Assembly (NCBI GenBank): GCA_021613335.1
Contig: JAJTWR010000479.1
Location: 248,001-312,000, forward strand
Source: Whitmania pigra
Lineage: Eukaryota > Annelida > Clitellata > Hirudinida > Haemopidae
DNA: 64,000 nucleotides
Reading direction: 5' to 3'
The translations under genes and the position numbers were made by a program. How positions within the stretch are numbered: position 1 is the stretch's first letter; each line of letters begins with the position of its first letter. This document shows positions 1-9,580 of the stretch, piece after piece. Below the pieces are notes generated by a model, which worked only from the letters and a program-made list of their open reading frames with translations, did no database searches and was not told the DNA's origin.

Positions 1-96
1 GCTGCTTTTAAAAATAAACGAATGCCTGCTAGGCTATTTTACCGCTATTCAAATTTAGCAGATATAAAAAAAAATGAAACAAAAATTACAAAAAAA

Positions 97-936
97 ATGA
101 AAACAACTTATTTTATAATGATGCTATCCCTCGCAGTGGGGTTATCATCTTGTCGAAAAAAAACGACTCCTAAACCACCGGAAGAAAAACCTGCTCCGCC
201 AAAAATTACCAACGCAGACGAGATAGCCTCTGCAAACTTGGTTGCTTACTGGGGGTTTAACGGCGATTTAATTGAAAAAAAATCTAATATCGCCGGCGCA
301 AATAGCGGCACTACGTTTGCCGAGGGCAAAAAAGGCAAGGCATTGCAAGGAGCTTTAAACGGTTATGTAATTAGCGATGCTCCTGAGGCCGTACAAAAAC
401 TAACGAGTTTTACCCTTACCTTGTGGGAAAACATGCCTTTAAATGATAAAGGAATAGTTACTTTGTTTGATCTTGCAAATACAAATAATTTTTGGGGTAA
501 CATAACTGTTTTTTTTGAAAACGGCGGCTCAGCAACCGTTGGCAAATTAGTTGCAAGAATATCCAGAAACCCGGTTACGGATGAAAGCACTAAAAAGAAT
601 GCCCCTATAGAAATAGATGTCCAATGGGGAAAATGGAACCAAATAGCTTTTTCCTATGATCAAACAAGTTCCAAATTTAAAGTATATTTTAACGGAGTTA
701 TGGTAAGACAAGGTTCCGTAGAAGAAACGCAAGGCCCTTTGGCTTTTAAAGACGCTACTAAAATAGTATTCGGAACTAACCAATTCCAAACCGACCCAAG
801 CCTAACCTCTAAAGCAAGCAAACAAGGCTGGGCCTCTTATTTAGTTGGGAAGTTGGATGAAGTGAGAGTTTACAACAAGGCTTTAACCGATGAAGAAATA
901 AAGTCTTTGCAAGCCCTAGAAGCCGAAGGAAAGTAA
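97..936 (+). CDS. LamG-like (concanavalin A-fold) lipoprotein
   Basis: A 279-residue protein. An upstream in-frame ATG at 22 exists, but the ATG at 97 starts directly with a signal peptide (MKTTYFIMMLSLAVGLSSC), so 97 is preferred. The lipobox Cys is followed by a Lys/Pro-rich linker, then a LamG/laminin-G-like jelly roll from about residue 45 to the end. The signs are VAYWGFNGDL near the start and LDEVRVYNKALTDEEI at the end, the usual closing motif of LamG-like domains. Such domains bind carbohydrate at the cell surface. It lies 50 bp upstream of two GH144 genes, so a role in holding the same glucan is inferred. The ligand is not shown by the sequence. It may be the tail of a longer operon beginning before the window. 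Confidence 0.75.
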   Translation: MKTTYFIMMLSLAVGLSSCRKKTTPKPPEEKPAPPKITNADEIASANLVAYWGFNGDLIEKKSNIAGANSGTTFAEGKKGKALQGALNGYVISDAPEAVQKLTSFTLTLWENMPLNDKGIVTLFDLANTNNFWGNITVFFENGGSATVGKLVARISRNPVTDESTKKNAPIEIDVQWGKWNQIAFSYDQTSSKFKVYFNGVMVRQGSVEETQGPLAFKDATKIVFGTNQFQTDPSLTSKASKQGWASYLVGKLDEVRVYNKALTDEEIKSLQALEAEGK

Positions 937-946
937 AACGATGAAT

Positions 947-975
947 AAAAGCAGCTCGATTTGGGGGCTGCTTTT
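947..975 (+). terminator. hairpin between the LamG and GH144 genes
   Basis: Perfect 9-bp inverted repeat (aaaagcagc / gctgctttt) with an 11-nt loop, followed by an A-rich tract. The same right arm, gctgcttttaaaaa, is also the first 14 bases of the window, just before the LamG gene. The hairpin therefore probably recurs at each gene boundary. It could be an intercistronic attenuator or a processing site rather than a full terminator, since the genes run in the same direction. Confidence 0.5.
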
Positions 976-986
976 AAAAAAATTAT

Positions 987-2663
987 ATGTCGGATTTAAA
1001 AATATATTTGCCGTTACTTTTCGTTGTATTATTCTCTTGTAAAAAACGCGAAACATTGCCTCCAAAAATTTCCACGTCTCCATCAACAAGCTACTTTTTT
1101 ACCGGCTTAAAAGTAAACGGAATTTACAATAATGGGTTTACCTACTACGGTCTTAATAATAAGCCTGTGGTAAAAATTTCTTTTTCAAGCCCTGTCAATA
1201 TAAATTCTGTTAATGCAAATGTCAGCTTAACAAGCAGCGTAGGGTTTGTTTCCTATGTATCTTCTTTAGAAAACAACGACAGTACGCTTGTAATAACTCC
1301 CTACCATGCCTTGCCGGCCATTGCCAGGCATGTGCTTACGGTAAACGTTGGCCTAAGCAGTAAAAACGAAGAGAAATTACAATCGCCCATAACCATTAAT
1401 TTGATTACGGCGGTTGATGATAAAGACAAATTTCCCCGCATAAGCGATGAGGAGCTTTTAACGCTGGTACAAAAACAAACTTTTAAATATTTTTGGGATT
1501 TTGGGCATCCCAATAGCGGCTTGGCTCGCGAAAGAAACAGTTCTGGCAACGTAGTCACATCGGGAGGTTCAGGCTTTGGTATTATGGCTATGATTGTAGC
1601 TGCAAACAGGGGGTTTATCAGCAGAGAAGAGGCCTTGCTCCGCTTGCAAAAAATAGTGGCATTTTTAAAAACTGCCGACCGTTTTCATGGCGCCTACCCT
1701 CATTGGTTAGACGGGAACACCGGAAAAGTTATTCCGTTTAGCGACAAAGACAATGGCGGGGATTTGGTAGAAACGTCTTATCTGATGGCTGGTCTTTTAA
1801 CCGCCCGCCAATATTTTAACAAAGCCAATACCAACGAAATTGCGCTAACAACCGATATTACCAATTTATACAATACGGTAGAATGGGATTGGTATCGCAA
1901 AAATGACAGCAACACTTTATACTGGCATTGGAGCCCAAACTACGCTTGGGATATTAACCTGCCTATTAAAGGCTGGAACGAATGCTTAATTACCTATATT
2001 TTAGCAGCGGCATCAACAACTCGTTCTATTCCTAAATCGGTATATGATACAGGCTGGGCGCAAAATGGAGCCATAAAAAACGGAAATAGCTTTTATGGTA
2101 TTCAGCCGCCTTTAGGCAACCCCGGCAGCGATCCTTTATTTTTTGCGCATTATTCGTTTTTAGGCATAAATCCCTTTGGTTTAACAGACGCTTATGCCGA
2201 TTACGCAATCCAAAACAAAGCGCATACGCAAATCAATTATAATTATTGCAAAGCAAATCCGCGCGGATATTACGGATACAGCGAAAATTGCTGGGGCTTA
2301 ACTGCAAGCGATATTCCAAATGGTTATGCGGCAAGTTCGCCCGCCAATGATAGGGGCGTAATTGCGCCCACGGCGGCGCTGTCGTCTATGCCATATACGC
2401 CAATAGAATCTATGCAAGCTTTACGATATTTTTATTATAAATTAGGTGATAAAATGTGGGGTGATTATGGTTTCTACGATGCTTTTTCGTTAAAAGACCC
2501 ATGGTTTGCCGACTCAACTTTGGCTATAGACCAAGGACCTATTATTGTAATGATTGAAAATTACCGTAGTAAACTGATATGGGACCTTTTTATGAGCGCC
2601 CCGGAAATTAAGGCAGGCTTGCAAAAACTTGGCTTTTCAAGCCCGATATTTAAGGTTTCATGA
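987..2663 (+). CDS. GH144-type glucanase lipoprotein with N-terminal Ig-like domain
   Basis: A 558-residue lipoprotein (LLFVVLFSCKKRE lipobox). Residues about 30-145 form an Ig-like domain (NSVNANVSLTSSVGF...LTVNVGLSS pattern as in SbsA-type Ig folds). Residues about 155-555 are the glycoamylase-like (alpha/alpha)6 domain classed as GH144. Conserved blocks are KDNGGDLVETSYLMAGLL, WHWSPNYAWDINLPIKGWNE, ENCWGLTASD and DQGPIIVMIENYRS, all shared with the second copy at 3279. Characterised GH144 members are endo-beta-1,2-glucanases releasing sophorooligosaccharides, so a surface or periplasmic beta-1,2-glucanase is the likely role. The start follows the 947-975 hairpin directly. The DUF/Pfam label 'glucoamylase' is misleading because no alpha-glucan activity is implied. 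Confidence 0.82.
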   Translation: MSDLKIYLPLLFVVLFSCKKRETLPPKISTSPSTSYFFTGLKVNGIYNNGFTYYGLNNKPVVKISFSSPVNINSVNANVSLTSSVGFVSYVSSLENNDSTLVITPYHALPAIARHVLTVNVGLSSKNEEKLQSPITINLITAVDDKDKFPRISDEELLTLVQKQTFKYFWDFGHPNSGLARERNSSGNVVTSGGSGFGIMAMIVAANRGFISREEALLRLQKIVAFLKTADRFHGAYPHWLDGNTGKVIPFSDKDNGGDLVETSYLMAGLLTARQYFNKANTNEIALTTDITNLYNTVEWDWYRKNDSNTLYWHWSPNYAWDINLPIKGWNECLITYILAAASTTRSIPKSVYDTGWAQNGAIKNGNSFYGIQPPLGNPGSDPLFFAHYSFLGINPFGLTDAYADYAIQNKAHTQINYNYCKANPRGYYGYSENCWGLTASDIPNGYAASSPANDRGVIAPTAALSSMPYTPIESMQALRYFYYKLGDKMWGDYGFYDAFSLKDPWFADSTLAIDQGPIIVMIENYRSKLIWDLFMSAPEIKAGLQKLGFSSPIFKVS

Positions 2664-3278
2664 TAATTTAAGAAATAACTTGTGGATAAGTGAAATTGTT
2701 TATGTAGGCAAATGCCTGCCGTCAATGAAATTTTTGACAAAATCAGAACGCATACTGCCCAAAATTATAAGCGGAATAATTTGTTTGGCACAAGCAAAAC
2801 CTGACGAAAGTTATTTTGAAGCCAAATAAAAAAATTAGCGAGAAAGACTCTAATAGAAAATTTTTCGTTTTGCTAAGGGTAAGGATAAAATTTATGCGCA
2901 AATAATTAAAAACCCCTAAATGACTGAAATTAATACTTGTTATCTGGCAACAGAACGGTAAAAAGTCGGTTGCTGATACCGATTGTTTTACAACTTATAA
3001 CAATTTGTCGGCTATAGCTGTAAAAAGCATTGCCGCATCATAAAACATAATGAAAGTAATTTTGTTTTGAGCAAAAAACATCGCGGTAAAAAAAGAAAAT
3101 TTTGAAGACTATGCAAAGCCGGTTTAACCGGATTAACATACGTAAACATAAATTTGATGATTATTTTAAAGGATGTAAATTTCGGGATACGGCAAACCGA
3201 ATAAAAATCTAACATTTATCTGTTAAAAGGAATGAAAAATAATTTTTTTAAAATATCTTGGGTCTATTTAAAACGCAA
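2664..3278. other. gene-free stretch, possible decayed coding remnants
   Basis: About 600 bp between the two GH144 genes without a convincing gene. Short readable pieces occur on the plus strand (for example around 2838-2905 and 2950-3040), but stops interrupt every frame and I recognise no family. It may be a decayed gene lost from the operon, or simply spacer holding the promoter of the second GH144 gene. Confidence 0.35.
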
Positions 3279-4640
3279 ATGAGATTTAAACACGTTATTT
3301 ATATCTTTTTAACCTTCTGTAGCTTTAATACCAGCACGCAACCGCTTAAAAAAAACTTTGTAAGCGATGACCTGAAAATAATAAAAGGTTTAAGTGACAA
3401 TTTATTACTGGATAAGGTAGAAAAACAAACTTTTAAATACTTTTGGGAAGGCGCCGAACCCGTATCAGGCGCCAGCAGAGAGCGCTACCATGTTGACGGC
3501 ATTTATCCCAGAAATGATATGAATACCATTGCCGCAGGCGCTACAGGCTTTGGGATGATGTCTGTTTTAGCGGGTATGGAAAGAGCTTATATAAGTAAAG
3601 ATGAAGGCTTGGAGCGTCTTTCAAAAATATTAAATTACCTCGAAAAAGCGGATCGTTATTATGGCGCTTGGTCGCATTGGATGTCAAACAGCGGAAAAAC
3701 AATCCCCTTTGGTAAAAAAGACAACGGCGGCGATTTGGTAGAAACCTCTTTTGTAGCGCAAGGACTTATTTGCGTTTATGAATACTACAAAAAAGGCAAC
3801 TCTAAAGAAAAAGCCGTTGCCGAAAAAGCAAATGCGCTTTGGAAAGGAATCAATTTTGATTGGTACCGCAAAGGGGGGCAAAATATTTTATATTGGCATT
3901 GGTCGCCCCAGTATCATTGGCAGATGAATTTTCCGATTAACGGTTATAACGAGTGTTTGATTACCTACATCATGGCTGCATCTTCTCCTACGCACGGTAT
4001 TCCGCCTGAAGTTTACCACCAGGGTTGGGCTCGCAGCGGTCGTCTCAAAACCAACGTAAATCTTTACGGCTATCGTATTCCTTTTGATTATCTGGGTCAA
4101 AAAAATTCTGTTGGCCCTTTGTTTTGGGCTCATTACTCTTACCTTGCCTTAAATCCGAAAGGCTTAAAAGATAAGTATGGCGATTATTGGGAAAACAATG
4201 TGAACCACAGCCTAATTACTTATCAGTATTGTATAGAAAACCCCAAAAAATTTAAAGGTTATGGAGAAAATTGCTGGGGTTTAACCGCCAGTTATTCAAT
4301 AAAAGGATACCTTGCCCACAGCATTAACGAAGATTTTGGAGTTATTTCTCCTACCGCAGCGATAGCCTCGCTTCCATACACTCCTAAAGAATCGCTCAAA
4401 GCCATCCGTCATTTCTATGAAAATTTGGGGGATAAAATTTGGGGTAAATACGGCTTTTACGATGCCTTTTCTGAACAGGAAAATTGGTATCCGAAAAGAT
4501 ATTTAGGGATTGACCAAGGCCCTATCGTCGTGATGATTGAGAACTACCGTTCGGGTTTGTTATGGAAATTATTTATGCGTAATGCGGATGTACAAAATGG
4601 TTTGAAAAAATTAGGATTCACTAGCCCCAAAATTAAATAA
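3279..4640 (+). CDS. GH144-type glucanase (second copy, no Ig domain)
   Basis: A 453-residue protein. A TTG at 3258 is in frame, but the ATG at 3279 opens a good signal peptide (MRFKHVIYIFLTFCSFNTSTQ) without a lipobox, so periplasmic or secreted export is expected. The rest is a single glycoamylase-like GH144 domain, with all the blocks of the first copy: GKKDNGGDLVETSFVAQGL, WHWSPQYHWQMNFPINGYNE, ENCWGLTASYS, DQGPIVVMIENYRSGLLW. It lacks the N-terminal Ig-like domain. The two copies probably divide the work, one lipid-anchored and one soluble. The GH3 gene follows after about 280 bp. Confidence 0.82.
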   Translation: MRFKHVIYIFLTFCSFNTSTQPLKKNFVSDDLKIIKGLSDNLLLDKVEKQTFKYFWEGAEPVSGASRERYHVDGIYPRNDMNTIAAGATGFGMMSVLAGMERAYISKDEGLERLSKILNYLEKADRYYGAWSHWMSNSGKTIPFGKKDNGGDLVETSFVAQGLICVYEYYKKGNSKEKAVAEKANALWKGINFDWYRKGGQNILYWHWSPQYHWQMNFPINGYNECLITYIMAASSPTHGIPPEVYHQGWARSGRLKTNVNLYGYRIPFDYLGQKNSVGPLFWAHYSYLALNPKGLKDKYGDYWENNVNHSLITYQYCIENPKKFKGYGENCWGLTASYSIKGYLAHSINEDFGVISPTAAIASLPYTPKESLKAIRHFYENLGDKIWGKYGFYDAFSEQENWYPKRYLGIDQGPIVVMIENYRSGLLWKLFMRNADVQNGLKKLGFTSPKIK

Positions 4641-4897
4641 TGAAAAAATACATTGTTTTGTTTAACAGTATTTGGGAGAAAAACCATGCCCAACAAAAAA
4701 CCTGCCGCCTCTCCATTAACATCAATTATATTTACGCGCTTTTCCCGGATTTTACGCAAAAGAGTTCGATTGCTCTGCGCATCGAAAAAAACAAACAAAA
4801 CGTTTATATTAAATGCCCGGCAAATACCCTTGCTTACAATTTATATCTAGAAGGCGCTTCTAACAAATCGTACAATAGTGACTATTTAAAAAATTAG
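4640..4897 (+). CDS. doubtful 85-residue reading frame
   Basis: Its ATG overlaps the last base of the GH144 stop codon, which would suit coupled translation. However, the predicted protein has no signal peptide, no recognisable family and an unremarkable composition. A second frame of similar length overlaps it. It may be spacer between GH144 and GH3. Confidence 0.15.
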   Translation: MKKYIVLFNSIWEKNHAQQKTCRLSININYIYALFPDFTQKSSIALRIEKNKQNVYIKCPANTLAYNLYLEGASNKSYNSDYLKN

Positions 4898-4919
4898 AAT
4901 AATGCAACAAACATCCATC

Positions 4920-7214
4920 ATGAACAAATCAAATATATTTTTTACGCTGCTGTTTTTATCGTGCTTGGTCGGCAAAGCTCAAGTTAAAAAAACGATAAAT
5001 CCGGAGCAAAAAAAGATGAACAGGTTCATCAATAATTTAATGGCCAAAATGAGCTTGGAAGAAAAAATAGGTCAACTGAATCTCCCCAGTTCGGGCGATA
5101 TTACCACAGGCGAGGCTAATAACAGCGATATAGGTAAAAAAATTATAGAAGGAAAAGTAGGCGGCCTGTTTAATATTAAGGGAGTTGATAAGATAAAAGC
5201 GGTGCAACAACTTGCGGCAGAAAAAAGCAGATTAAAAATACCCTTGTTATTTGGGATGGATGTGATACATGGTTATCGCACGGTTTTTCCTATTCCGTTG
5301 GGTTTAAGTTGTACTTGGGATCTAAATGCCATTGAAAAATCTGCCCGCATTTCAGCTATCGAAGCTAGCGCCAACGGCATTTGCTGGACTTTTTCGCCCA
5401 TGGTAGACATCTCGCGCGACCCTCGTTGGGGACGCATTGCCGAAAGTTGCGGAGAAGACCCTTATTTAGCCGGCGAAATCGCAAAAGCAATGGTTAAAGG
5501 CTATCAAGGCAAACTAAAAGCAAATAACGAAATTATGGCTTGCGTAAAACACTACGCCTTATACGGCGCCTCTGAAGCCGGCAGAGATTATAACACCACA
5601 GACATGAGCCCTGTAAGGATGTACAATGAATACCTGCCTCCTTACAAGGCCGCAGTAGAAGCCGGAGTGGGCAGCGTTATGGCTTCTTTTAACGAAATAA
5701 ATGGTATTCCGGCTACTGCCAATAAATGGTTAATGACCGATATTTTGCGCAACCAATGGGGTTTTAAAGGCTTTGTTTTATCAGATTATACAGGCATTAA
5801 CGAGATGATAAACCACGGTTTAGGCGATTTGCAAACCGTTTCTGCCCTGTCATTAAAAGCGGGAATTGATATGGATATGGTTGGCGAAGGATTTTTAAGT
5901 ACCCTAAAAAAATCTTTAAATCAAAAAAAAATAACCATAGAACAAATAAACCGTTCTTGCCGATTAATTTTAGAAGCAAAATATAAATTAGGCTTATTTG
6001 CCAATCCGTATAAATATTGCGATACCAACAGGGTAAAAACCGATACGTATACAGATGAAAACAAAGCTGTCGCCCGCCAAATTGCCGCAGAAAGTTTTGT
6101 CCTTTTAAAAAATCAGAACCAAACGCTTCCCCTTAAGAAAAACCAAACTATTGCCTTAATTGGGCCTTTGGTAACCAACCGCGAAAATATGTTTGGCACT
6201 TGGAGCGTTGCCGGAAATTTTACCGATGGGGTTTCTATTTATGATGGACTTAAAAAAGCGCTGGGCAATAATGCAAAAATTCTTACTGCCAAAGGTTCTA
6301 ATATCTCTTCTGATTTTGCTTTCGAACAAAGAGCGTCTATGTTTGGCAAATCTGCCGAATACGACAAACGCCCTGCCGAAGAAATTTTAAAAGAAGCCTT
6401 AGAGATAGCAAAAAATGCAGACGTTATTGTAACCGCCTTAGGCGAAACGGCTGAAATGAGCGGCGAATCAAGCAGTCGCAGCAATATCGATATCCCCGAC
6501 CTACAACAAACCTTACTTAAAGAGTTGCTAAAAACCGGAAAACCGGTAGTTTTGGTATTGTTTACCGGCAGACCTTTAGCCATTAAATGGGAAAGCGAAA
6601 ATGTTCCCGCTATTTTAAACGTATGGTTTGGCGGCAGCGAAACCGGAGACGCAGTGGCAGACGTATTGCTGGGCAAAGTAAATCCTTCAGGCAAATTAAC
6701 CGCCACTTTCCCTCAAAATGTAGGCCAAACGCCAATCTATTATGCGCACAAAAACACCGGCAGGCCGCTTCCAAAAGGTAAATGGTTTACCAAATTTCTA
6801 TCTAATTACTTAGATATAAGCAACGACCCCGTTTATCCTTTCGGTTACGGATTAAGCTACACCACATTTAGCTACAGCGATATCCAATTAAGCGGTAATC
6901 GTTTTAAAGCCGGCGAAAAAATTACCGCAGCAGTTACTTTAACCAACACCGGAAATGTAGAAGGCAAAGAAGTTGTTCAAATGTACATAAGAGATTTGGT
7001 TGGCAGCATAACAAGGCCTGTAAAAGAACTAAAAGGATTTCAAAAAATTAGTTTAAAACCGGGCGAAAGCAAAAAAGTATCATTTACTATTGACGTGGAA
7101 ACTTTAAAATTTTATAATAACCATTTAAAATTTGTTGCCGAACCGGGCGATTTTAAAGTTTTTATCGGCTCTAGTTCTGCCGATTTAAAAGAAGCGGATT
7201 TTACTTTAAACTAA
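4920..7214 (+). CDS. bglX: GH3 beta-glucosidase, periplasmic (BglX-like)
   Basis: A 764-residue protein. The ATG at 4920 is preferred over 4902 because it begins the signal peptide (MNKSNIFFTLLFLSCLVGKAQ). Domains in order are the GH3 N-terminal TIM barrel (about 30-350), the GH3 C-terminal alpha/beta sandwich (about 395-625, with GETAEMSGESSSR) and a fibronectin-III-like domain (about 675-745). Asp289 in the motif FVLSDYTG fits the GH3 nucleophile, and FGMDVIHGYRTVFPIPLG is the classic substrate-loop signature. GH3 enzymes remove terminal glucose from oligosaccharides. Beside two GH144 genes, conversion of sophorooligosaccharides to glucose is the natural inference, but specificity cannot be read from the sequence. 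Confidence 0.88.
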   Translation: MNKSNIFFTLLFLSCLVGKAQVKKTINPEQKKMNRFINNLMAKMSLEEKIGQLNLPSSGDITTGEANNSDIGKKIIEGKVGGLFNIKGVDKIKAVQQLAAEKSRLKIPLLFGMDVIHGYRTVFPIPLGLSCTWDLNAIEKSARISAIEASANGICWTFSPMVDISRDPRWGRIAESCGEDPYLAGEIAKAMVKGYQGKLKANNEIMACVKHYALYGASEAGRDYNTTDMSPVRMYNEYLPPYKAAVEAGVGSVMASFNEINGIPATANKWLMTDILRNQWGFKGFVLSDYTGINEMINHGLGDLQTVSALSLKAGIDMDMVGEGFLSTLKKSLNQKKITIEQINRSCRLILEAKYKLGLFANPYKYCDTNRVKTDTYTDENKAVARQIAAESFVLLKNQNQTLPLKKNQTIALIGPLVTNRENMFGTWSVAGNFTDGVSIYDGLKKALGNNAKILTAKGSNISSDFAFEQRASMFGKSAEYDKRPAEEILKEALEIAKNADVIVTALGETAEMSGESSSRSNIDIPDLQQTLLKELLKTGKPVVLVLFTGRPLAIKWESENVPAILNVWFGGSETGDAVADVLLGKVNPSGKLTATFPQNVGQTPIYYAHKNTGRPLPKGKWFTKFLSNYLDISNDPVYPFGYGLSYTTFSYSDIQLSGNRFKAGEKITAAVTLTNTGNVEGKEVVQMYIRDLVGSITRPVKELKGFQKISLKPGESKKVSFTIDVETLKFYNNHLKFVAEPGDFKVFIGSSSADLKEADFTLN

Positions 7215-7242
7215 TTATTTATAGGAAGGAAAGTCCCTTTTT

Positions 7243-8034
7243 ATGATGAAAAACAGCTTGTTTATATTACTTTTTTCTGCCAACTGCTTGTTTGGTCAGG
7301 AATTTTCAGCATTTAAAAAAGCTTATTTCCTTGATGGCGAAGATACGCTGAATTATCGCATACTTTATCCTAAAGACTTTGCCGCCGATAAAAAATATCC
7401 GGTCGTTTTGTTTCTGCACGGAAGAGGCGAAAGCGGTAATGATAATGAAAAACAGTTAACGCACGGGGCTAAATTATTTTTAACAGACAGCATTAGAACT
7501 AAATTTCCCTGTATTGTTATTTTTCCGCAATGTGCCGGCAATAGTTATTGGTCAAACGTACAAATTGATGTGTTTAACGGAAAAAGATTTTTCACATTTC
7601 TGAAAAATGGCAAACCCGCCAAAGCCATGTCTATGGTATTAAAATTCACCGATTATTTTTTTAAGCAACCTATTGTAGATCAAAGCAGAATTTATGTCGG
7701 CGGTTTATCAATGGGCGCTTGCGGGACTTATGAAATATTAAGGCGCAAACCCAAAACATTTGCTGCCGCTTTTGCCATATGCGGAGGCGATCTTCAAACC
7801 AACGTTTGGGCTTACAAAAATGTTCCTTTATGGATTTTTCATGGCGGATTGGATGATGTGATAAGTCCGCAATTTTCTTTTTGGATTTATAAAGCATTAA
7901 CAAATGTCGGCGGCAAACCAAAATTTACCTTATATCCAAACGCCAATCATAACAGTTGGGATAAGGCTTTTGCAGAGCCTGATTTATTGCTTTGGTTGTT
8001 TGGGCAACAGCGCAACAATTGTTCCGGTTTTTAA
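7243..8034 (+). CDS. secreted alpha/beta hydrolase (predicted peptidase/esterase)
   Basis: A 263-residue protein with a signal peptide (MMKNSLFILLFSANCLFGQ). The fold is that of the phospholipase/carboxylesterase or poly-hydroxybutyrate-depolymerase-like 'predicted peptidase' group. The triad is visible: Ser156 in GGLSMGACG, Asp in HGGLDDVISP and His in NANHNSWDKAF, with the oxyanion region VLFLHGRGESG near residue 58. Enzymes of this type in polysaccharide loci often remove ester substituents. It follows GH3 by 28 bp and probably shares its transcript. A substrate such as a succinylated or acetylated glucan is possible but unproven. Confidence 0.75.
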   Translation: MMKNSLFILLFSANCLFGQEFSAFKKAYFLDGEDTLNYRILYPKDFAADKKYPVVLFLHGRGESGNDNEKQLTHGAKLFLTDSIRTKFPCIVIFPQCAGNSYWSNVQIDVFNGKRFFTFLKNGKPAKAMSMVLKFTDYFFKQPIVDQSRIYVGGLSMGACGTYEILRRKPKTFAAAFAICGGDLQTNVWAYKNVPLWIFHGGLDDVISPQFSFWIYKALTNVGGKPKFTLYPNANHNSWDKAFAEPDLLLWLFGQQRNNCSGF

Positions 8035-8194
8035 ATTGCTTATCATGCAAAATAAAACCATTGTTAAGACGCTTGGCATTCAAGCCAAAAAAATCAAGAC
8101 ATCGCCATAAAACCAAACAGAGTTGTTTTCTAAAAATAAGCTCTTAAATATTGTTTGCGATACATTTTGGTTGTAATTCTGTTTATTCTGCTGT

Positions 8195-9580
8195 TCAAGC
8201 CTTTTTTTGAAGCTGGCTTAAGACATTTACGGCGCTTTTATCAGACTGGACAAGATCTTGATCCAGTTGGGAATTCTGCTTAGTTTCTTTCATAAACAGA
8301 TAGACCATAAGCGAAGCAAAAATACAGGCTGTGATGTACCAGTAAAAATAAGACTCATGCCCCCAGTCTTTGAGCCAAAGAGCAATATATTCAGCCGAAC
8401 CGCCGAAAAGAGCTACAGTTAACGCATAAGGTAAACCCACTCCCAAAGCTCTGATTTTAACCGGAAAAAGTTCTGCCTTAACTACGGCGTTAATGCTGGT
8501 ATAACCGCTTACGGTAAACAAGGCAAAAATAAGCAGAAAAAAAACTTCATAAAGATTAGTTGTTTGGCTCAGCCATGCCAACAGCGGAACGGTGCAAAAG
8601 GTACCCAATACCCCAAATCCAATCAATAACGGTCGTCTGCCTATGCGATCAGAAAGACCTCCAAAAACAGGTTGAATGACGGCGAAAAACAGCAAACTAA
8701 CAAAAGAGATTAGCGTTGATTCATCTTTAGAAAGACTAGCGGTATTAACAAGAAATTTTTGCATATAGGTTGTATAGGTATAGAAGGCCAGCGTTCCGCC
8801 CAAAGTAAGACCAACTACCGTAAACATCGCTTTAGGATATTTTAACAATTCTTTAATAGAGCCGTTTTTAGACGCTTTTTTTTCTTGTTGCGATTCAAAA
8901 GCGCCGGTTTCATGTAAACCTTTGCGTAAATATAATGCCACAACAGAAAGTATGGCTCCAATAAAAAAAGGTATCCGCCATCCCCATTGATAAAGTTCCT
9001 TATCGCTGAGAAAAAACCTTTGCAGGATGAGCTGAATTGCCAAAGCAACAAGCTGCCCGCTAATTAAGGTTACATACTGAAAACTAGAATAGAAACCGCG
9101 CCTGTTTTTGCCGGCCATTTCGCTCAGGTATGTTGCCGACACGCCGTATTCTCCGCCCACGCTAAGCCCCTGCAAAAGCCGGGCTAACAGTAAGAGTATC
9201 GGAGCCATAATCCCTATGGTTTTGTAAGTGGGCGTTAAGGCTATTAACAAAGAACCGAACGACATGAGTAAAACAGATAGAGTTAAACTTTCTTTTCGGC
9301 CAATTTTATCGGCAATCCGTCCAAATATCCACCCTCCAAGCGGGCGCATCAAAAACCCAAGAGCAAAAATACCGGCAGTATTAAGCAGTTGTGCGGTAGG
9401 GTTATCTTCCGGAAAGAAAGCCCCTGAGAAATACAAAGCAAATGCAGAGTAGGCATACCAATCGTACCATTCTACCATATTACCCACAGAACCGCCTATG
9501 ATAGATTTAAGCGTATCCCGAGATATTTTATCTTCTTTAACAGGAAGCGATGCTTTCGCTATTACAATTTTTTGTTCCAT
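8195..9580 (-). CDS. MFS organic-acid/proton symporter (MHS family, KgtP-like)
   Basis: A 461-residue, 12-helix major facilitator. The N-terminus (GNMVEWYDWYAYSAFALYF) and the loop RPLGGWIFGRIADKIGRKES are diagnostic of the metabolite:H+ symporter group containing KgtP and ProP. LLLLARLLQGLSVGGEYG and SDRIGRRPLL are the other expected family loops. It likely imports a carboxylate such as 2-oxoglutarate, although family members also carry citrate, proline/betaine or shikimate. It is a single gene convergent with the hydrolase at 8034. About 1 kb without a clear gene lies upstream. Confidence 0.85.
   Translation of the reverse strand: MEQKIVIAKASLPVKEDKISRDTLKSIIGGSVGNMVEWYDWYAYSAFALYFSGAFFPEDNPTAQLLNTAGIFALGFLMRPLGGWIFGRIADKIGRKESLTLSVLLMSFGSLLIALTPTYKTIGIMAPILLLLARLLQGLSVGGEYGVSATYLSEMAGKNRRGFYSSFQYVTLISGQLVALAIQLILQRFFLSDKELYQWGWRIPFFIGAILSVVALYLRKGLHETGAFESQQEKKASKNGSIKELLKYPKAMFTVVGLTLGGTLAFYTYTTYMQKFLVNTASLSKDESTLISFVSLLFFAVIQPVFGGLSDRIGRRPLLIGFGVLGTFCTVPLLAWLSQTTNLYEVFFLLIFALFTVSGYTSINAVVKAELFPVKIRALGVGLPYALTVALFGGSAEYIALWLKDWGHESYFYWYITACIFASLMVYLFMKETKQNSQLDQDLVQSDKSAVNVLSQLQKKA

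Noticed and set aside
2629..2829. 66-codon frame overlapping the end of the first GH144 gene
   Set aside because: Starts inside the GH144 gene in another frame, has no signal peptide or family likeness, and is followed by stop-rich DNA.
987..4640. Annotation of both GH144 proteins as glucoamylases
   Set aside because: The domain name is historical; characterised members with this domain degrade beta-1,2-glucan and no alpha-glucanase features were seen.
6239..6706. 155-codon minus-strand frame inside the GH3 gene
   Set aside because: Antisense shadow; the GH3 C-terminal domain covers the same bases.
8071..8092. Hairpin ttggc-gccaa with A run as terminator between convergent genes
   Set aside because: Only a 5-bp stem with a 5-6 nt loop; too weak to list beside the clear terminators.
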